A stretch of DNA of 64,000 nt. It comes from Firmicutes bacterium CAG:884 (lineage in GTDB: Bacteria; Bacillota_I; Bacilli_A; RF39; UBA660). Where the stretch lies: NCBI GenBank assembly GCA_000433875.1, contig HF993347.1, positions 1-64,000 of the forward strand, in the 5' to 3' direction. The notes under the pieces were generated by a model that made no database searches, had not been told where the DNA came from, and saw nothing but the letters and a program-made list of their open reading frames with translations. This document shows positions 19,308-30,796 of the stretch, in pieces. The stretch's first letter is position 1. The number at the start of each line of letters is the position of its first letter. Position numbers and translations under genes: made by a program.

Positions 19308-21086
19308 CTATTCAAATTTATCAATTAATTCATTAAATGATTCTAAAGCTTCATATACTATATCATCATTTAAAATATCTATTCCACATTCTTTCAATAA
19401 TACTAGTGGATAATCTCTTCCGCCACTTTTTAAAAGATTAATATATTTATTTTTAAAATCTTCATCATTAGATCTTATTCTTTTTACAATATAACTTGCT
19501 ATTCCAAGTCCTGTTGCATATTTATAAACATAAAATGAATCATAGAAATGAGGTATTCTTGCCCATTCATATTTTATTTTAGAATCAATTTTTATATTTT
19601 TTGCAAAATAAGTTTTAATTTTATCAAAATATATTTCATTCATTGTTTCACTTGTTAAAGTAACTCCATTCATATTTTGATTATGAATATCTTTTTCAAA
19701 TTCAGCAAACATAGTTTGTCTATATATAGTAGCTCGGTATAATTCAAGCATATTACTAATTATATATTTTTTTTCATTTTCATCATCAGTATTATCCAAA
19801 ATATAATAAGCAAGCAATAATTCATTTACAGTAGATGCTATTTCTGCTAAAAATATTGGATAACTAGACATATGATAAGGATTATTTTTATTTGAAAAAT
19901 AAGAATGAACAGAATGACCTAATTCGTGAGCAAGTGTAGATACACCATTATAATCATAACTATAATTTGTTAAAATATAAGGAGCAGTTGTATAACTTCC
20001 CCAAGAATAAGCACCAGATTTTTTTCCTTTATTTTCAAAAACATCAATCCAGTTCTCATTAAATGCTTTATCTATAACACTAATATATTCATCACCAAAA
20101 ACACTTAAAGCATTTCTAATTATCTTTTTAGCATCTTCATATTCATACTTTTTATCAGAACTTTTAACCATTTCTGCATATAAATCATATATATGAAGTT
20201 CATCAACACCTAAAACTTTCTTTTTTAGTTTATAATATTTAAACAAAAATGGTAATCCTTTATGAACATCTTCAATCAATTTATCATATAATTGTGCATC
20301 AATATCATCATTATAAAGTGAAGCTTCTAAAGCAGAATTATAATTTCTTAAACGTGCTGATTCATTATTTACCTCTACTGTTCCACTTAAAAGAGCAGCA
20401 TATGTATTAATTAACGATTCATAAGTTTTAAACATTTCATTAAATGCCCTTTTTCTAACCTTTCGATTACTTGATTTTATATAAATTGAATAGTTAGAAT
20501 CCGTTAATTCTTGTTTTTTATTATTTTCATCTTTGATTTTACCAAACTTCATATCTGCATTTCTTAAATAATAAGAAGCCTCTTCACTTAGTCCAAATAC
20601 TTTTGATAAAGATGCAAGTAAATGTTCTTCTACTTTACTTAAAGTATGTTCTTTATATCTATAAATATCTTCTAATGATTTTCTATAAGTTTCTAACCTT
20701 TTATTCTGTTCAATATATTTTTGAACTAAATCATAATTTGCTTCTAATAATTCTGGTTCAATATAAGATGTAAGTGTACTAAACTTAGTAAGTACATTTT
20801 GAACTCTTCCTACATAATCTTTATATATATCTTTACTAGCATCTTCATCCAAACGCATTTTAGCATATACATAAAGACGAGCTAAAACCATATCATAACT
20901 ATTCATTTCTTCAAATAAATTATATAAATTATCACTAGAATCAAGTATTTTCCCTTGATATGATTTAATATTTTCAATTTTTTTAGATATATTTTCTAAT
21001 TCATTTTCAAAATCCTTATTATTTTTATAAATTTTCTCTAAATTCCACTTATATTTACTATCTATATTTTCTCTTAAAATTGGCAT
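19308..21086 (-). CDS. pepF: Oligoendopeptidase F (M3 metallopeptidase)
   Basis: 592 residues. The M3B zinc motif is present as [13 protein letters not shown], with the third ligand in the [11 protein letters not shown] stretch. The N-terminal helical region matches PepF. GAGGAG precedes ATG 21086. It is inserted between dnaK and dnaJ, which are usually adjacent, and a hairpin separates it from dnaK. A role in clearing peptides made during stress would fit but is inference. Confidence 0.93.
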   Translation of the reverse strand: MPILRENIDSKYKWNLEKIYKNNKDFENELENISKKIENIKSYQGKILDSSDNLYNLFEEMNSYDMVLARLYVYAKMRLDEDASKDIYKDYVGRVQNVLTKFSTLTSYIEPELLEANYDLVQKYIEQNKRLETYRKSLEDIYRYKEHTLSKVEEHLLASLSKVFGLSEEASYYLRNADMKFGKIKDENNKKQELTDSNYSIYIKSSNRKVRKRAFNEMFKTYESLINTYAALLSGTVEVNNESARLRNYNSALEASLYNDDIDAQLYDKLIEDVHKGLPFLFKYYKLKKKVLGVDELHIYDLYAEMVKSSDKKYEYEDAKKIIRNALSVFGDEYISVIDKAFNENWIDVFENKGKKSGAYSWGSYTTAPYILTNYSYDYNGVSTLAHELGHSVHSYFSNKNNPYHMSSYPIFLAEIASTVNELLLAYYILDNTDDENEKKYIISNMLELYRATIYRQTMFAEFEKDIHNQNMNGVTLTSETMNEIYFDKIKTYFAKNIKIDSKIKYEWARIPHFYDSFYVYKYATGLGIASYIVKRIRSNDEDFKNKYINLLKSGGRDYPLVLLKECGIDILNDDIVYEALESFNELIDKFE

Positions 21087-21097
21087 ATTTTCTCCTC

Positions 21098-21129
21098 AAA
21101 AAGTAAGTTCTGGCATAACACCAGAACTT
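21098..21129 (-). terminator. Intercistronic hairpin after dnaK
   Basis: Nine-base perfect stem AAGTTCTGG / CCAGAACTT (21105-21113, 21121-21129), then AC and T5 on the minus strand. It lies between the dnaK stop and the pepF ribosome site and could act as a partial terminator that lowers pepF-dnaJ relative to dnaK. Confidence 0.6.
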
Positions 21130-21132
21130 CTT

Positions 21133-22965
<1,833 letters not shown>

Positions 22966-23622
22966 TTATTCACTAACTTTAACCATTGCGGTTCTTATTA
23001 CTTTATCTTTTAATAGATAACCTTTTTGTAATACTTCAACAACCATTCCCGGTTTAACACCTTCTACTTTTTCAACCATAACAGCATTATGATATGTAGG
23101 ATCAAATGGCTTATTGTTTCCATCTATTGCTTTAACTCCATACTTTTCAAGAGCATTAGTTAAATGACAATATATTAATTTAAAACCTTCTAAAAACTTA
23201 GATAGTTCATCTGTTAAATTAGTATCATCCAATTTAATAGCTCTTTCAAAGTTATCAAGTGTAGGTAAAATTTCTTCAACTAAATCTTCATTACAATATT
23301 TTAACAGTTTAGAAACTTCCTCATCTTTTCGTTTACGATAATTAATAGTTTCTGCTTTTTCTTTTAAAATATTTTCTTCTGCTTCTTTTAACTTTCCTTC
23401 AAGTTCAGAAACAGTTTTATTTAGTTCATTAATTTCTTTTACTACATCTTCACAAGAACATTCTTCACACTCGCAATCATCACAATTACATTCATCACAA
23501 GAACATTCTTTGCCTTCACAGCATTTGCAGTTTTCTTCTTCACAAGTGCATTCTTTTCCTTCGTTGCATCCACATTCGCATTCAGGAGAACATTTACAAA
23601 CTTTTTTTTCTTTTTTCTTCAT
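22966..23622 (-). CDS. grpE: Nucleotide exchange factor GrpE with Cys-rich N-terminal extension
   Basis: 218 residues. From about residue 60 on it is a normal GrpE: long coiled coil, ETINYRKRKDEE, LPTLDNFERAI, and the C-terminal beta domain KPFDPTYHNAVM and VEVLQKGYLLKDKVIRTAMVKV. Residues 9-57 form an unusual extension with 18 cysteines, mostly as C-x-C and C-x-x-C pairs between Glu, Lys and Asp, resembling a metallothionein or other metal-binding domain. The start ATG 23622 has GAGAGG upstream and sits two bases after hrcA, so the extension is in frame and not a start error. Metal or redox sensing is inference. Confidence 0.96.
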   Translation of the reverse strand: MKKKEKKVCKCSPECECGCNEGKECTCEEENCKCCEGKECSCDECNCDDCECEECSCEDVVKEINELNKTVSELEGKLKEAEENILKEKAETINYRKRKDEEVSKLLKYCNEDLVEEILPTLDNFERAIKLDDTNLTDELSKFLEGFKLIYCHLTNALEKYGVKAIDGNNKPFDPTYHNAVMVEKVEGVKPGMVVEVLQKGYLLKDKVIRTAMVKVSE

Positions 23623-23624
23623 AT

Positions 23625-24614
23625 TTACCTCTCAATATTTTTCTTTATATAATTTAGAAGTGCCGTAACTCTACCGTATTCCATTCTTTTTGGGCCAATT
23701 AGAGCAATTGTTCCTTCTTCACCATTAACAGAATATTTCGTTTTTATAATTGCTACATCATCATCAAGTGTATTTTCACTTCCTATATAAATATTAACGC
23801 CACTTTCTTCTTCTTTAATGCTACTAACAAGGTTTTTATCTTCAAACTTACTAACTATTTCTCTTATTTTATCAGCATTACTAAACTCTGGTTGCATTAA
23901 TATATTACTTGCACCCGATACTTTAACACTCGCTTCTTCTTTAAAATCATTCAAAGCGTTATAGAAAGCATTATATATAGCATCGTGCTGTTTAATATAT
24001 GTTCCAATAATTGGTTTAATTTCAAACTCTAGTTTAGCACATATTTCATCAATTGGTGTTCCAACAATTAGTTTATTTATAAGTTCAACAGTTTTTCTTA
24101 TTTCATCTAAACTAATGTTTTCAGCCATTTCCATATTTCTATGTTCAACATGACCTTTATCAGTTATTACTATAGCCAAGAACTTATTATTTGCAAGTGG
24201 AACAACTTCCATTTTACTAAGTAAGTTTTCTTTTGATGAGCTTCCTAAAACAATTGCTGTATAATTTGTTAATTCCGAAATAATTTCCATACTTCTTAAA
24301 ACAACATCATTTAACATCAAACTATTATTTTTAAATATTGCTTGAAGTTTAAGCATATCATCACCATTAAGTTCTTTTGGAACCATTATATTATCAACAT
24401 AATATCTATATCCATTATCACTTGGTATTCTACCAGATGAAGTATGTGTTTTTTCAAGTAAACCCAAATCTTCAAGAGCACTCATCTCATTTCTTATAGT
24501 GGCACTTGAACATTTTAGTTTCTCACATATTGCTTTAGAACCAACAGGCCTTGCTGTTTTAATATATTCTTCAACAATTATCTTAAGTAAACTAACTTGT
24601 CTTTCGGTTATCAA
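23625..24614 (-). CDS. hrcA: Heat-inducible transcription repressor HrcA
   Basis: About 329 residues. TTG 24614 is the likely start (AGAGGTGA 5 bases upstream); the GTG at 24623 overlaps that site. The N-terminal winged helix contains GSKAICEKLKCSSATIRNEMSALEDLGLLEKTHTSSGRIPS split by the usual HrcA pattern, and the C-terminus has the IALIGPKRMEYGRV block. HrcA binds CIRCE and needs GroE for folding in other bacteria. It is the first gene of the operon and is autoregulated through the two CIRCE-like sites upstream. Confidence 0.97.
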   Translation of the reverse strand: MITERQVSLLKIIVEEYIKTARPVGSKAICEKLKCSSATIRNEMSALEDLGLLEKTHTSSGRIPSDNGYRYYVDNIMVPKELNGDDMLKLQAIFKNNSLMLNDVVLRSMEIISELTNYTAIVLGSSSKENLLSKMEVVPLANNKFLAIVITDKGHVEHRNMEMAENISLDEIRKTVELINKLIVGTPIDEICAKLEFEIKPIIGTYIKQHDAIYNAFYNALNDFKEEASVKVSGASNILMQPEFSNADKIREIVSKFEDKNLVSSIKEEESGVNIYIGSENTLDDDVAIIKTKYSVNGEEGTIALIGPKRMEYGRVTALLNYIKKNIER

Positions 24615-24666
24615 ATAAATCACCTCTAGTTATTATATTCAGTTATCTACGTTAGTATACAACTTT

Positions 24667-24693
24667 TTAGCACTCCTTTTCTTTTTGTGCTAA
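24667..24693 (-). promoter_or_regulatory. CIRCE operator, downstream of the -10 box
   Basis: TTAGCACTC, 9 bases, TTGTGCTAA: 16 of 18 positions match the HrcA operator TTAGCACTC-N9-GAGTGCTAA. It lies in the 5' leader of hrcA. Confidence 0.85.
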
Positions 24694-24697
24694 TATA

Positions 24698-24725
24698 ATT
24701 ATATCACTTTTATTAGCACTGTCAA
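24698..24725 (-). promoter_or_regulatory. hrcA operon promoter
   Basis: Minus strand: TTGACA (24725-24720), 16 bases, TATAAT (24703-24698). Both boxes match the sigma-A consensus perfectly. Confidence 0.85.
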
Positions 24726-24739
24726 TAGTTAAGTGATAA
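24713..24739 (-). promoter_or_regulatory. Second, degenerate CIRCE-like operator over the -35 box
   Basis: TTAGCACTG, 9 bases, AAGTGATAA: 15 of 18 positions match the CIRCE consensus and the spacing of 9 is exact. It overlaps the -35 box, so the two operators bracket the promoter. Confidence 0.6.
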
Positions 24740-24746
24740 TTTTTCA

Positions 24747-24771
24747 CAAAAAAATCAAGATTTTTCTTGAT
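24747..24771 (-). terminator. Terminator upstream of the hrcA promoter
   Basis: ATCAAGA / TCTTGAT stem (24754-24760, 24765-24771) with a 4-base loop, followed on the minus strand by T7. It overlaps the end of the broken nuclease gene and would insulate hrcA from upstream transcription. Confidence 0.75.
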
Positions 24772-25123
24772 TAATTCCTTTTTCAATTTCCTTTATCTCA
24801 TCTAATGATAGTTCAGTTACTTTAGAAATAGTCTCGTAAGATATTTTTTCTTCAATCATACGCTTTACCATTTGCATATCTTTTTCCTTAACAATTTTTA
24901 ATGTTGATTCCTCTATTTTTTTTCTTTCCTTCCTTGCTCACCTTTTCTCAGCATTTGCAATTTTCTTTTCCATATACTTTCTACAATATTCAGTTGTTCC
25001 TAAATCAATTACAATTCCACTATCTTCTATCATTTTATATACACTCCTTATACATTCAATTCTTGTTTTATCATCCACCAGTTTTTTTAGGATTTTATCC
25101 ATCTCTTCAAAACACCATTTCAA
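24755..25123 (-). pseudogene. Fragment of an Rpn/PD-(D/E)XK nuclease-transposase family gene
   Basis: An open frame from 25123 ends at a stop at 24938 after YCRKYMEKKIANAEKR. A second frame continues at once with EQGRKEKKIEES and ends at 24755 with MVKRMIEEKISYETISKVTELSLDEIKEI (split here by me as MIEEKISYETISKV plus TELSLDEIKEI). That tail is typical of Rpn-family (PDDEXK transposase-like) proteins, where it follows a run of charged repeats. The catalytic N-terminal part is missing. I read this as a frameshifted remnant. Confidence 0.6.
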
Positions 25124-25151
25124 GCACCAAACAAAAAATCCATAACATTTG

Positions 25152-25460
25152 TTATGAATTTAAACTATTGATTTCTTTATTAAGAGCATTTTTCTTTTCA
25201 ATTATCTTATCTTTTGGAGCCTCTTCAAGTTTATACCAACCACGTCTAAACATATCCTCAAAAACACATCGTTGCATGTCAGCATAAACATCAAACATTT
25301 CCTTATATTTCTTATATAAAATCTCATTACTAGCTTCCGTTAAAACAACCGCATAATTTTTAACAAGTTCCTTCAAACTAGATAATAAACTATTCATATA
25401 ATCTTTATCATTTAAAGCCTTACCACTAGGAACTAAAACCTCTGTATTTTCAATTTTCAT
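25152..25460 (-). CDS. CotF-family spore coat protein
   Basis: 102 residues. The stretch from LNDKDYMNSLL through the paired helices to EDMFRRGWYKLEEAP matches the Coat F family, where NDRD and RGWY near the second helix are the usual landmarks. It should be a small helical spore coat component. The ATG at 25460 overlaps the stop of the preceding gene (25457) by 4 bases, so the two are coupled. Coat F members are nearly always linked to sporulation. Confidence 0.75.
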   Translation of the reverse strand: MKIENTEVLVPSGKALNDKDYMNSLLSSLKELVKNYAVVLTEASNEILYKKYKEMFDVYADMQRCVFEDMFRRGWYKLEEAPKDKIIEKKNALNKEINSLNS

Positions 25461-25669
25461 ATTTGACCTCCAAGTATATTTAAAATCTCATTCATAATAC
25501 CATAAAAAGTATCAGATGCCTTATTCAAAATAATTTTCACCTCAGGATCCTCTACATTATTTGAAGCATTAAAACTACTCTTATAGACACCATAATTCCA
25601 ACTAAACATATCACTTAAATAATCCAAATCCTTACCACTTATAATATTCGGTACATTTTCATATTTCAT
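25457..25669 (-). CDS. Small coat-protein partner (CotF-like)
   Basis: About 70 residues from ATG 25669, chosen for the GGAGGG site upstream; the longer in-frame start at 25720 is preceded by none. The sequence ISGKDLDYLSDMFSWNYGVYK, split by a helix break, and the following DPEVKIILNKA helix resemble short helical proteins found beside CotF in sporulating Bacillota. It overlaps the CotF gene by 4 bases. Confidence 0.6.
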   Translation of the reverse strand: MKYENVPNIISGKDLDYLSDMFSWNYGVYKSSFNASNNVEDPEVKIILNKASDTFYGIMNEILNILGGQI

Positions 25670-25726
25670 ATATATCCCTCCAATAATATAATGAATAAAA
25701 AATAAAATTTTATACATCATATTAGT

Positions 25727-26017
25727 ATGATATACATTATAATTTTTATTTTTAAATTAATAGAAAATACACTAAGTACAATTAGAATAATAGTAATAAA
25801 TCAAGGAAAAAAAATATTAGGCGCGATTTTGCAAGGTATAGTTACACTAGTATGGGCCATATCCGCCGGCCTCACAATTATCGATTTCAAAAAAGATTAT
25901 CTTAAAATATTTGTATTCTGTTTAGGAGCCTTTATAGGATCATTACTAGGATCATATATTGAAGAAAAAGCAAGAAAAAAAGAGATTATTTTACAATCTC
26001 ATTTCCATCAAACTTAA
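25727..26017 (+). CDS. UPF0316/DUF5698 membrane protein, short form
   Basis: 96 residues, three membrane helices: an N-terminal one containing ENTLSTIRIIVINQGKK, a second with LQGIVTLVWAISAG, and a third with FCLGAFIGSLLGSYIEEK. These match the membrane domain of UPF0316 proteins, which normally carry an additional cytoplasmic DUF2179 domain that is absent here. No clear ribosome site precedes ATG 25727. The last 32 bases overlap the convergent HD-domain gene. Confidence 0.65.
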   Translation: MIYIIIFIFKLIENTLSTIRIIVINQGKKILGAILQGIVTLVWAISAGLTIIDFKKDYLKIFVFCLGAFIGSLLGSYIEEKARKKEIILQSHFHQT

Positions 26018-26564
26018 TATCTAAAAACTTCTTACTAGAAAGAAAATCACACATATGCACAAACTTTTGATATTTATTATGCGGTCTTTCTAAAACCTCA
26101 TTACCATTATAATCCTTTGTCCATTCACCCATATGAGTCTTAATAGTAGTATCAATAAACTCAAGTTCCTTATCACTAAAACCAATCTTGTCATTATTAT
26201 CAATAATATATTTACCAATAATTATAGGATGCTCAAATACAGTATATTCTTGCTTAACAAGACCAGACTTTAAACCATCGTGAACAAGTAAACATAAGAT
26301 CATAAGATCTTTTTCTTTTAAAGAAAAAGCATCACCAATTACTGAATTATGATTCAAAAGCTCATTTGCAATATTAACAGCAGCCTTCGTATGTCTAACT
26401 AAACCACCCTCTCCTTGTGAAAAAGAAGGATGGTATTTTCCCGTAGACGAAGCCGGAACCTCAAAAAAATAATCCGGAAGCATATTAATAACCTTAATAG
26501 CCTTTTCTCTAATATCATCTTCTTTAATATAACCTAATTCTGTTTTAAATATATCAGCTTTCAT
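25986..26564 (-). CDS. HD-domain phosphohydrolase-like protein
   Basis: About 192 residues from ATG 26564 (GGAGG upstream). HD-superfamily ligands are in GGLVRHTKAAVNIA and LCLLVHDGLKSG, with a later TTIKTHMGEW stretch that could supply more metal ligands. Such proteins cut nucleotides, cyclic nucleotides or 3' ends of nucleic acids; the substrate is not evident. It follows hemW by overlap, so they are likely co-transcribed. Confidence 0.7.
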   Translation of the reverse strand: MKADIFKTELGYIKEDDIREKAIKVINMLPDYFFEVPASSTGKYHPSFSQGEGGLVRHTKAAVNIANELLNHNSVIGDAFSLKEKDLMILCLLVHDGLKSGLVKQEYTVFEHPIIIGKYIIDNNDKIGFSDKELEFIDTTIKTHMGEWTKDYNGNEVLERPHNKYQKFVHMCDFLSSKKFLDIKFDGNEIVK

Positions 26565-26575
26565 TTTAACCTCCA

Positions 26576-27643
26576 TCACACAAAATTAATTAGTATTTCA
26601 TTTGATAAATAAATATAATCTTTATTTATATAAATGAAGCCATTTTTATCTATTAATTTACCACTTTTTATTAATTCTTGAATATCAAATACATCTTCTA
26701 TATTCTTATGATATTTTAAATAAAACCTTTCCTTATTAACGCCTTCTATTTTTCTTAAACCAAAAATCATTTCATTTTGCATATTTTCAAGCACACTAAC
26801 AAAATAAGATTCCTTCACATATTTATGATTAATATAATCAATTATATTCCTAGTATTATCATACCTTGTATTATCTACAAAACCACTCGCACCAAGACCA
26901 AATCCATAATAATTGTCATTATTCCAATAAACTAAATTATGCTTAGCCTCATACCCATAATAACTAAAATTAGAAACCTCATAATGATGATAATTAGATA
27001 ATTTATTTTGAATCAACTTATACATTTCATAATCTAAATCCTCATCAATATTCTTTTCATTTCTAAGTCTAGTATGTTCTTCAATAATCAAAGAATATGT
27101 TGAAATATGTTTAATACCTAAATCAATTAAAAAGTCTATATCATTTTCTAAATCTTTTAAACTTTCTCCCTTTAAAGCATACATTAAATCAACATTAACA
27201 TTATCATAATACTTTAAAGCAAGCTTAATTCTATCCTCATAATCACTCAAATATTTGCGTCCCAAATAATCTAAACTTTCCTTTTTAGTAGTCTCAAGAC
27301 CAATACTAAGTCTATTAACTTTAGTAGTTTTCAAAAAATCAAGCAATTCCCTATTTATATCTTCTATATTACATTCAAATGTAAACTCTTCTATATCTAT
27401 TTTAAAAATATCAATTATTTTAAATAATCTTTTAAGTTCATCAATACTCAAACAAGAAGGAGTACCCCCACCAATATAAATAGTTTTAATTATATCACCT
27501 TTATATCTAGATAATACCTCTTCTTCTAAACTATCAAGATAAGGATTAACCCATTTTTTAATATAAAACAATTTACAAAAATCACAATAAGAACAAATAC
27601 TTGAGCAAAAAGGGATATGAATATATACAGAATTATTCATCAT
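26576..27643 (-). CDS. hemW: HemW-type radical SAM protein
   Basis: 355 residues. The N-terminus [19 protein letters not shown] holds the radical SAM CxxxCxxC cluster motif plus the extra cysteine typical of the HemN/HemW group; [11 protein letters not shown] and [10 protein letters not shown] follow. HemW is a heme chaperone in other bacteria and is often mis-called coproporphyrinogen oxidase. It overlaps lepA by 11 bases, a common pairing in Bacillota. Confidence 0.9.
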   Translation of the reverse strand: MMNNSVYIHIPFCSSICSYCDFCKLFYIKKWVNPYLDSLEEEVLSRYKGDIIKTIYIGGGTPSCLSIDELKRLFKIIDIFKIDIEEFTFECNIEDINRELLDFLKTTKVNRLSIGLETTKKESLDYLGRKYLSDYEDRIKLALKYYDNVNVDLMYALKGESLKDLENDIDFLIDLGIKHISTYSLIIEEHTRLRNEKNIDEDLDYEMYKLIQNKLSNYHHYEVSNFSYYGYEAKHNLVYWNNDNYYGFGLGASGFVDNTRYDNTRNIIDYINHKYVKESYFVSVLENMQNEMIFGLRKIEGVNKERFYLKYHKNIEDVFDIQELIKSGKLIDKNGFIYINKDYIYLSNEILINFV

Positions 27644-29432
27644 TCAATTTCAAAACCGCTAAGAAAGCCTCAGGTGGAACTTCAACACTTCCAACCATCT
27701 TCATTCTCTTTTTACCTTCCTTTTGTTTCTCTAGTAATTTTCTCTTTCTTGAAACATCTCCACCATAACATTTAGCAAGAACATCTTTTCTAACAGCCTT
27801 TATATCACTACGAGCAATGATTTTAGAACCAATACTAGCTTGAATAGGAACTTCAAATTGTTGTCTTGGAATTAAATCTCTTAATTTTTCAACAATACTT
27901 TTTCCTCTATTATAAGCAAAATCTTTATGTACAATAATACTTAAAGCATCAACTATTTCCCCATTTAATAAAACATCCATTTTTACTAAATCGCTTTCTC
28001 TATAACCAATTAATTCATAATCAAATGAAGCATATCCTTTTGTATAAGATTTTAATTTATCAAAAAAATCATATACAATTTCTGATAAAGGTAATTCATA
28101 ATGAATATTTACTCTTGTATTATCTATATATTCCATAGAAATATAATTGCCTCTTTTATTTTGACAAAGTTCCATAATTGGACCTATATAATTAGATGGA
28201 ACAAATATATTAGTCATAACATAAGGTTCTTCAATTTTAAGTATTTTAACCTTTTCTGGCATTTGAATCGGACTATCTACAATAACAACCTCTTTATCAG
28301 TTTTAGTAACTCTATATATAACTGATGGCGTTGTAGCAATAATATCTAAATTAAATTCTCGCTTAATTCGCTCTATTATAACATCCATATGTAATAATCC
28401 TAAGAAACCACACCTAAAACCAAATCCAAGTGATGCTGAAGTTTCAACCTCAAACTCTAAAGAAGCATCATTTAATTTTAGCTTTTCTAAAGCTTCTCTT
28501 AAATCAGCAAACTTATTTGTTTCAATTGGATACAATCCACAAAATACCATTGGTTTTAATTGTTTATAACCAGGTAAAGGATTACTAGCTGGATCACTTG
28601 CCAAAGTAATAGTATCACCAACTTTTAAATCGGACAAACTCTTAATACTAGCACTCAAATACCCAACCTCACCAGCCTTAAGTTCATTAATACTTTTCTC
28701 TTTAGGAGTATGATTACCAAGTTCTGTAACATCATATACTTTATCAGTTTGCATCATTTTAATATTTGAACCAACTTTTAATATACCATTTACAACTTTT
28801 ATTAAAGCAACTACTCCCTTATAAGAATCATAATAACTATCAAAAACTAAAGCCTGTAATTTATCATTAGGATTACCATTTGGTGCTGGAATTTTCTCAA
28901 TAACAGCCTCAATCAATTCCTTAACACCAACACCAGTTTTAGCACTCGTTAAAATAACTTCATCTTCATCGAAACCTAAAACATCCTTTAATTCTTTTTT
29001 AACTCGATCAGGATCAGCATTTGGTAAATCTATTTTATTTATTACAGGTATTATTTTTAAATTATTTTCAAGAGCCAAATATAAATTAGCAATCGTTTGT
29101 GCTTCTATTCCTTGTGCAGCATCAACAACTAAAATTGCGCCTTCACAAGCGGCTAAACTTCGAGAAACTTCATACGTAAAATCAACATGTCCTGGGGTAT
29201 CAATTAAGTTTAAAAAATATTCTTCACCATTATAATTATATTTTAACTGCACAGCATTTAATTTGATTGTTATTCCTCTTTCTCTTTCAATATCCATACT
29301 ATCAAGTAACTGATCTTGCATTTCTCTCTTAGTTAAAGCACCAGTTTCTTCTAAGATTCGATCAGCGAGTGTACTCTTACCATGATCTATATGAGCAATA
29401 ATTGAAAAATTACGAATATTCTTTTGTTGCAT
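27633..29432 (-). CDS. lepA: Elongation factor 4 (LepA)
   Basis: 599 residues, normal length. GTPase motifs [23 protein letters not shown] and NKIDLP, then the LepA-specific C-terminal domain with [20 protein letters not shown] and [13 protein letters not shown]. It back-translocates or aids ribosome assembly. AGGTGA precedes the ATG. Confidence 0.98.
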   Translation of the reverse strand: MQQKNIRNFSIIAHIDHGKSTLADRILEETGALTKREMQDQLLDSMDIERERGITIKLNAVQLKYNYNGEEYFLNLIDTPGHVDFTYEVSRSLAACEGAILVVDAAQGIEAQTIANLYLALENNLKIIPVINKIDLPNADPDRVKKELKDVLGFDEDEVILTSAKTGVGVKELIEAVIEKIPAPNGNPNDKLQALVFDSYYDSYKGVVALIKVVNGILKVGSNIKMMQTDKVYDVTELGNHTPKEKSINELKAGEVGYLSASIKSLSDLKVGDTITLASDPASNPLPGYKQLKPMVFCGLYPIETNKFADLREALEKLKLNDASLEFEVETSASLGFGFRCGFLGLLHMDVIIERIKREFNLDIIATTPSVIYRVTKTDKEVVIVDSPIQMPEKVKILKIEEPYVMTNIFVPSNYIGPIMELCQNKRGNYISMEYIDNTRVNIHYELPLSEIVYDFFDKLKSYTKGYASFDYELIGYRESDLVKMDVLLNGEIVDALSIIVHKDFAYNRGKSIVEKLRDLIPRQQFEVPIQASIGSKIIARSDIKAVRKDVLAKCYGGDVSRKRKLLEKQKEGKKRMKMVGSVEVPPEAFLAVLKLNDE

Positions 29433-29467
29433 AAAATCACCTACTCACCATTATACAATAAAAATAA

Positions 29468-29498
29468 ATAAAAAAAAAGACATAAATTAATATGTCTT
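29468..29498 (-). terminator. Terminator of the pilin operon
   Basis: AAGACATA / TATGTCTT stem (29477-29484, 29491-29498) over the stop codon, followed on the minus strand by a long T run. Confidence 0.85.
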
Positions 29499-29937
29499 AG
29501 CTACATTTATATCTTGCAGCAGTAGTATCATACTTACAAGTATAACCATTAACTGTTAAGTCTCCCCAAGTAGCATTAGATCCACCTGTTGTACGGCTAA
29601 TAGAAATAACGCCAGCTGTTGGTTTTGTTTGAGACATAGCAAATACAGAATCACCTGTAACTGCTTCTAAATCAGTTTTACCAGCAAGTTTCTTTTGAGT
29701 AGTAACAGTACTACCATTAAATGTTACAGTAACAGTTTCAACATCTTGATCTTCAAGAGAAACTAATCCATAAACATTATTCATTTCTTTAACAACACTA
29801 TCGCAAGTTCTTTCAGCGGCATTTTTTCTTGTAGTATTGATAATATTTGTTACTATTGGTGTACCAATTAAAGCAATAACTGCAAGAATAACTATGATTG
29901 CAAGTAGTTCAATTAAAGTGAAACCTTTTTTATTCAT
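29497..29937 (-). CDS. Type IV pilin-like prepilin
   Basis: About 146 residues from ATG 29937 (AGGAAGG upstream). The N-terminus MNKKGFTLIELLAIIVILAV is a textbook class III prepilin signal: cleavage after KKG, F as residue 1 and E at residue 5, followed by the pilin helix. The C-terminus has a Cys pair (C in NGYTCKYD and final CS) that could form a disulfide. It is the last of three pilin-like genes downstream of pduL. No prepilin peptidase or pilus ATPase is in the window. Confidence 0.85.
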   Translation of the reverse strand: MNKKGFTLIELLAIIVILAVIALIGTPIVTNIINTTRKNAAERTCDSVVKEMNNVYGLVSLEDQDVETVTVTFNGSTVTTQKKLAGKTDLEAVTGDSVFAMSQTKPTAGVISISRTTGGSNATWGDLTVNGYTCKYDTTAARYKCS

Positions 29938-29960
29938 TTTATTTCCTTCCTTCCTTATTT

Positions 29961-30317
29961 TTATGAACACGAAATTTCTTCCGTATTACCAGAAATCGTG
30001 CAAGTGAAATTATCAATTTTCATTTCACTCGTTATATTACCACTACCATCAATAGTAGCTTGACCTCCCTTAATATTAGCATCCCCAATATTAAGATCAT
30101 TTATAACATCTTTATTCGATAAATCTAAACTTATTGCTTTATTATTTTGATAATAATAAGCTTTTAAACTTTGTTTAACTAAATTAGATTTAGTAACAGC
30201 CTCTTCTTTTTTTACATCTTTAAGTTCTTTAGAAACTAAAGGTGCAGAAACCAAAGTCATAACCGAAACAACGACCATAATTGAAATAAACTCAACTAAA
30301 GTAAATCCATTTTTCAT
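29961..30317 (-). CDS. Prepilin-like protein, second of three
   Basis: About 118 residues from ATG 30317 (TAGGTGAT upstream). MKNGFTLVEFISIMVVVSVM again shows the NG^F cleavage site and E at +5. A Lys-rich helix follows, then a short C-terminal domain with two cysteines (FTCTIS and ISCS). Likely a minor or pseudopilin. Confidence 0.75.
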   Translation of the reverse strand: MKNGFTLVEFISIMVVVSVMTLVSAPLVSKELKDVKKEEAVTKSNLVKQSLKAYYYQNNKAISLDLSNKDVINDLNIGDANIKGGQATIDGSGNITSEMKIDNFTCTISGNTEEISCS

Positions 30318-30382
30318 CTTATCACCTACTATCTTAATTTTATAATATATTTTAGGTATAGTCAATATTTATATACGTTTTT

Positions 30383-30796
30383 TTACGCGGTAATTGTAAT
30401 TTTTCTAAGTCTTGTAACATCTGATCTTCCATTTGTTACTCTATAAACAAATTTATAATCACCTTGTGTTAATGTTCTCAAAAACTTATCATAGTCCTCT
30501 TTTTCAATCTCATAATCATCAAGTGTAACACTAATAATAGAGCATCCCGTACAAAGAGAAATATCATCAGCTAAACTATAGTTCAATCTTTCATCATATG
30601 AAATAGAAACGTTTTTAACAATAACCGACGGCAAATTATTTGCTTCCTCATATATAGCTTTCTTATGAGCATCGAATATCGTTTTTCTATAAGAAAGTAA
30701 AGCAAGTAAACTTGCAACTAAAATCAAAAACATCAAAAATATTGAATAAATCATCGTTGAAATTGCAAACCCTTTTTTATTTAATTTCACCTTCAT
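30383..30796 (-). CDS. Pilin-like membrane protein, first of three
   Basis: About 137 residues. LNKKGFAISTMIYSIFLMFL resembles a prepilin (KKG^F) but lacks the usual Glu at +5. A single N-terminal helix is followed by a beta-rich domain with CTGC. ATG 30796 is probable; GTG 30790 is an alternative. It overlaps the end of pduL by 20 bases. Membership in the pilus set rests on this motif and its position. Confidence 0.55.
   Translation of the reverse strand: MKVKLNKKGFAISTMIYSIFLMFLILVASLLALLSYRKTIFDAHKKAIYEEANNLPSVIVKNVSISYDERLNYSLADDISLCTGCSIISVTLDDYEIEKEDYDKFLRTLTQGDYKFVYRVTNGRSDVTRLRKITITA

Noticed and set aside
24901..25287. Plus-strand 128-codon frame
   Set aside because: Antisense to CotF and the Rpn remnant; Phe/Leu-rich with no coding signature.
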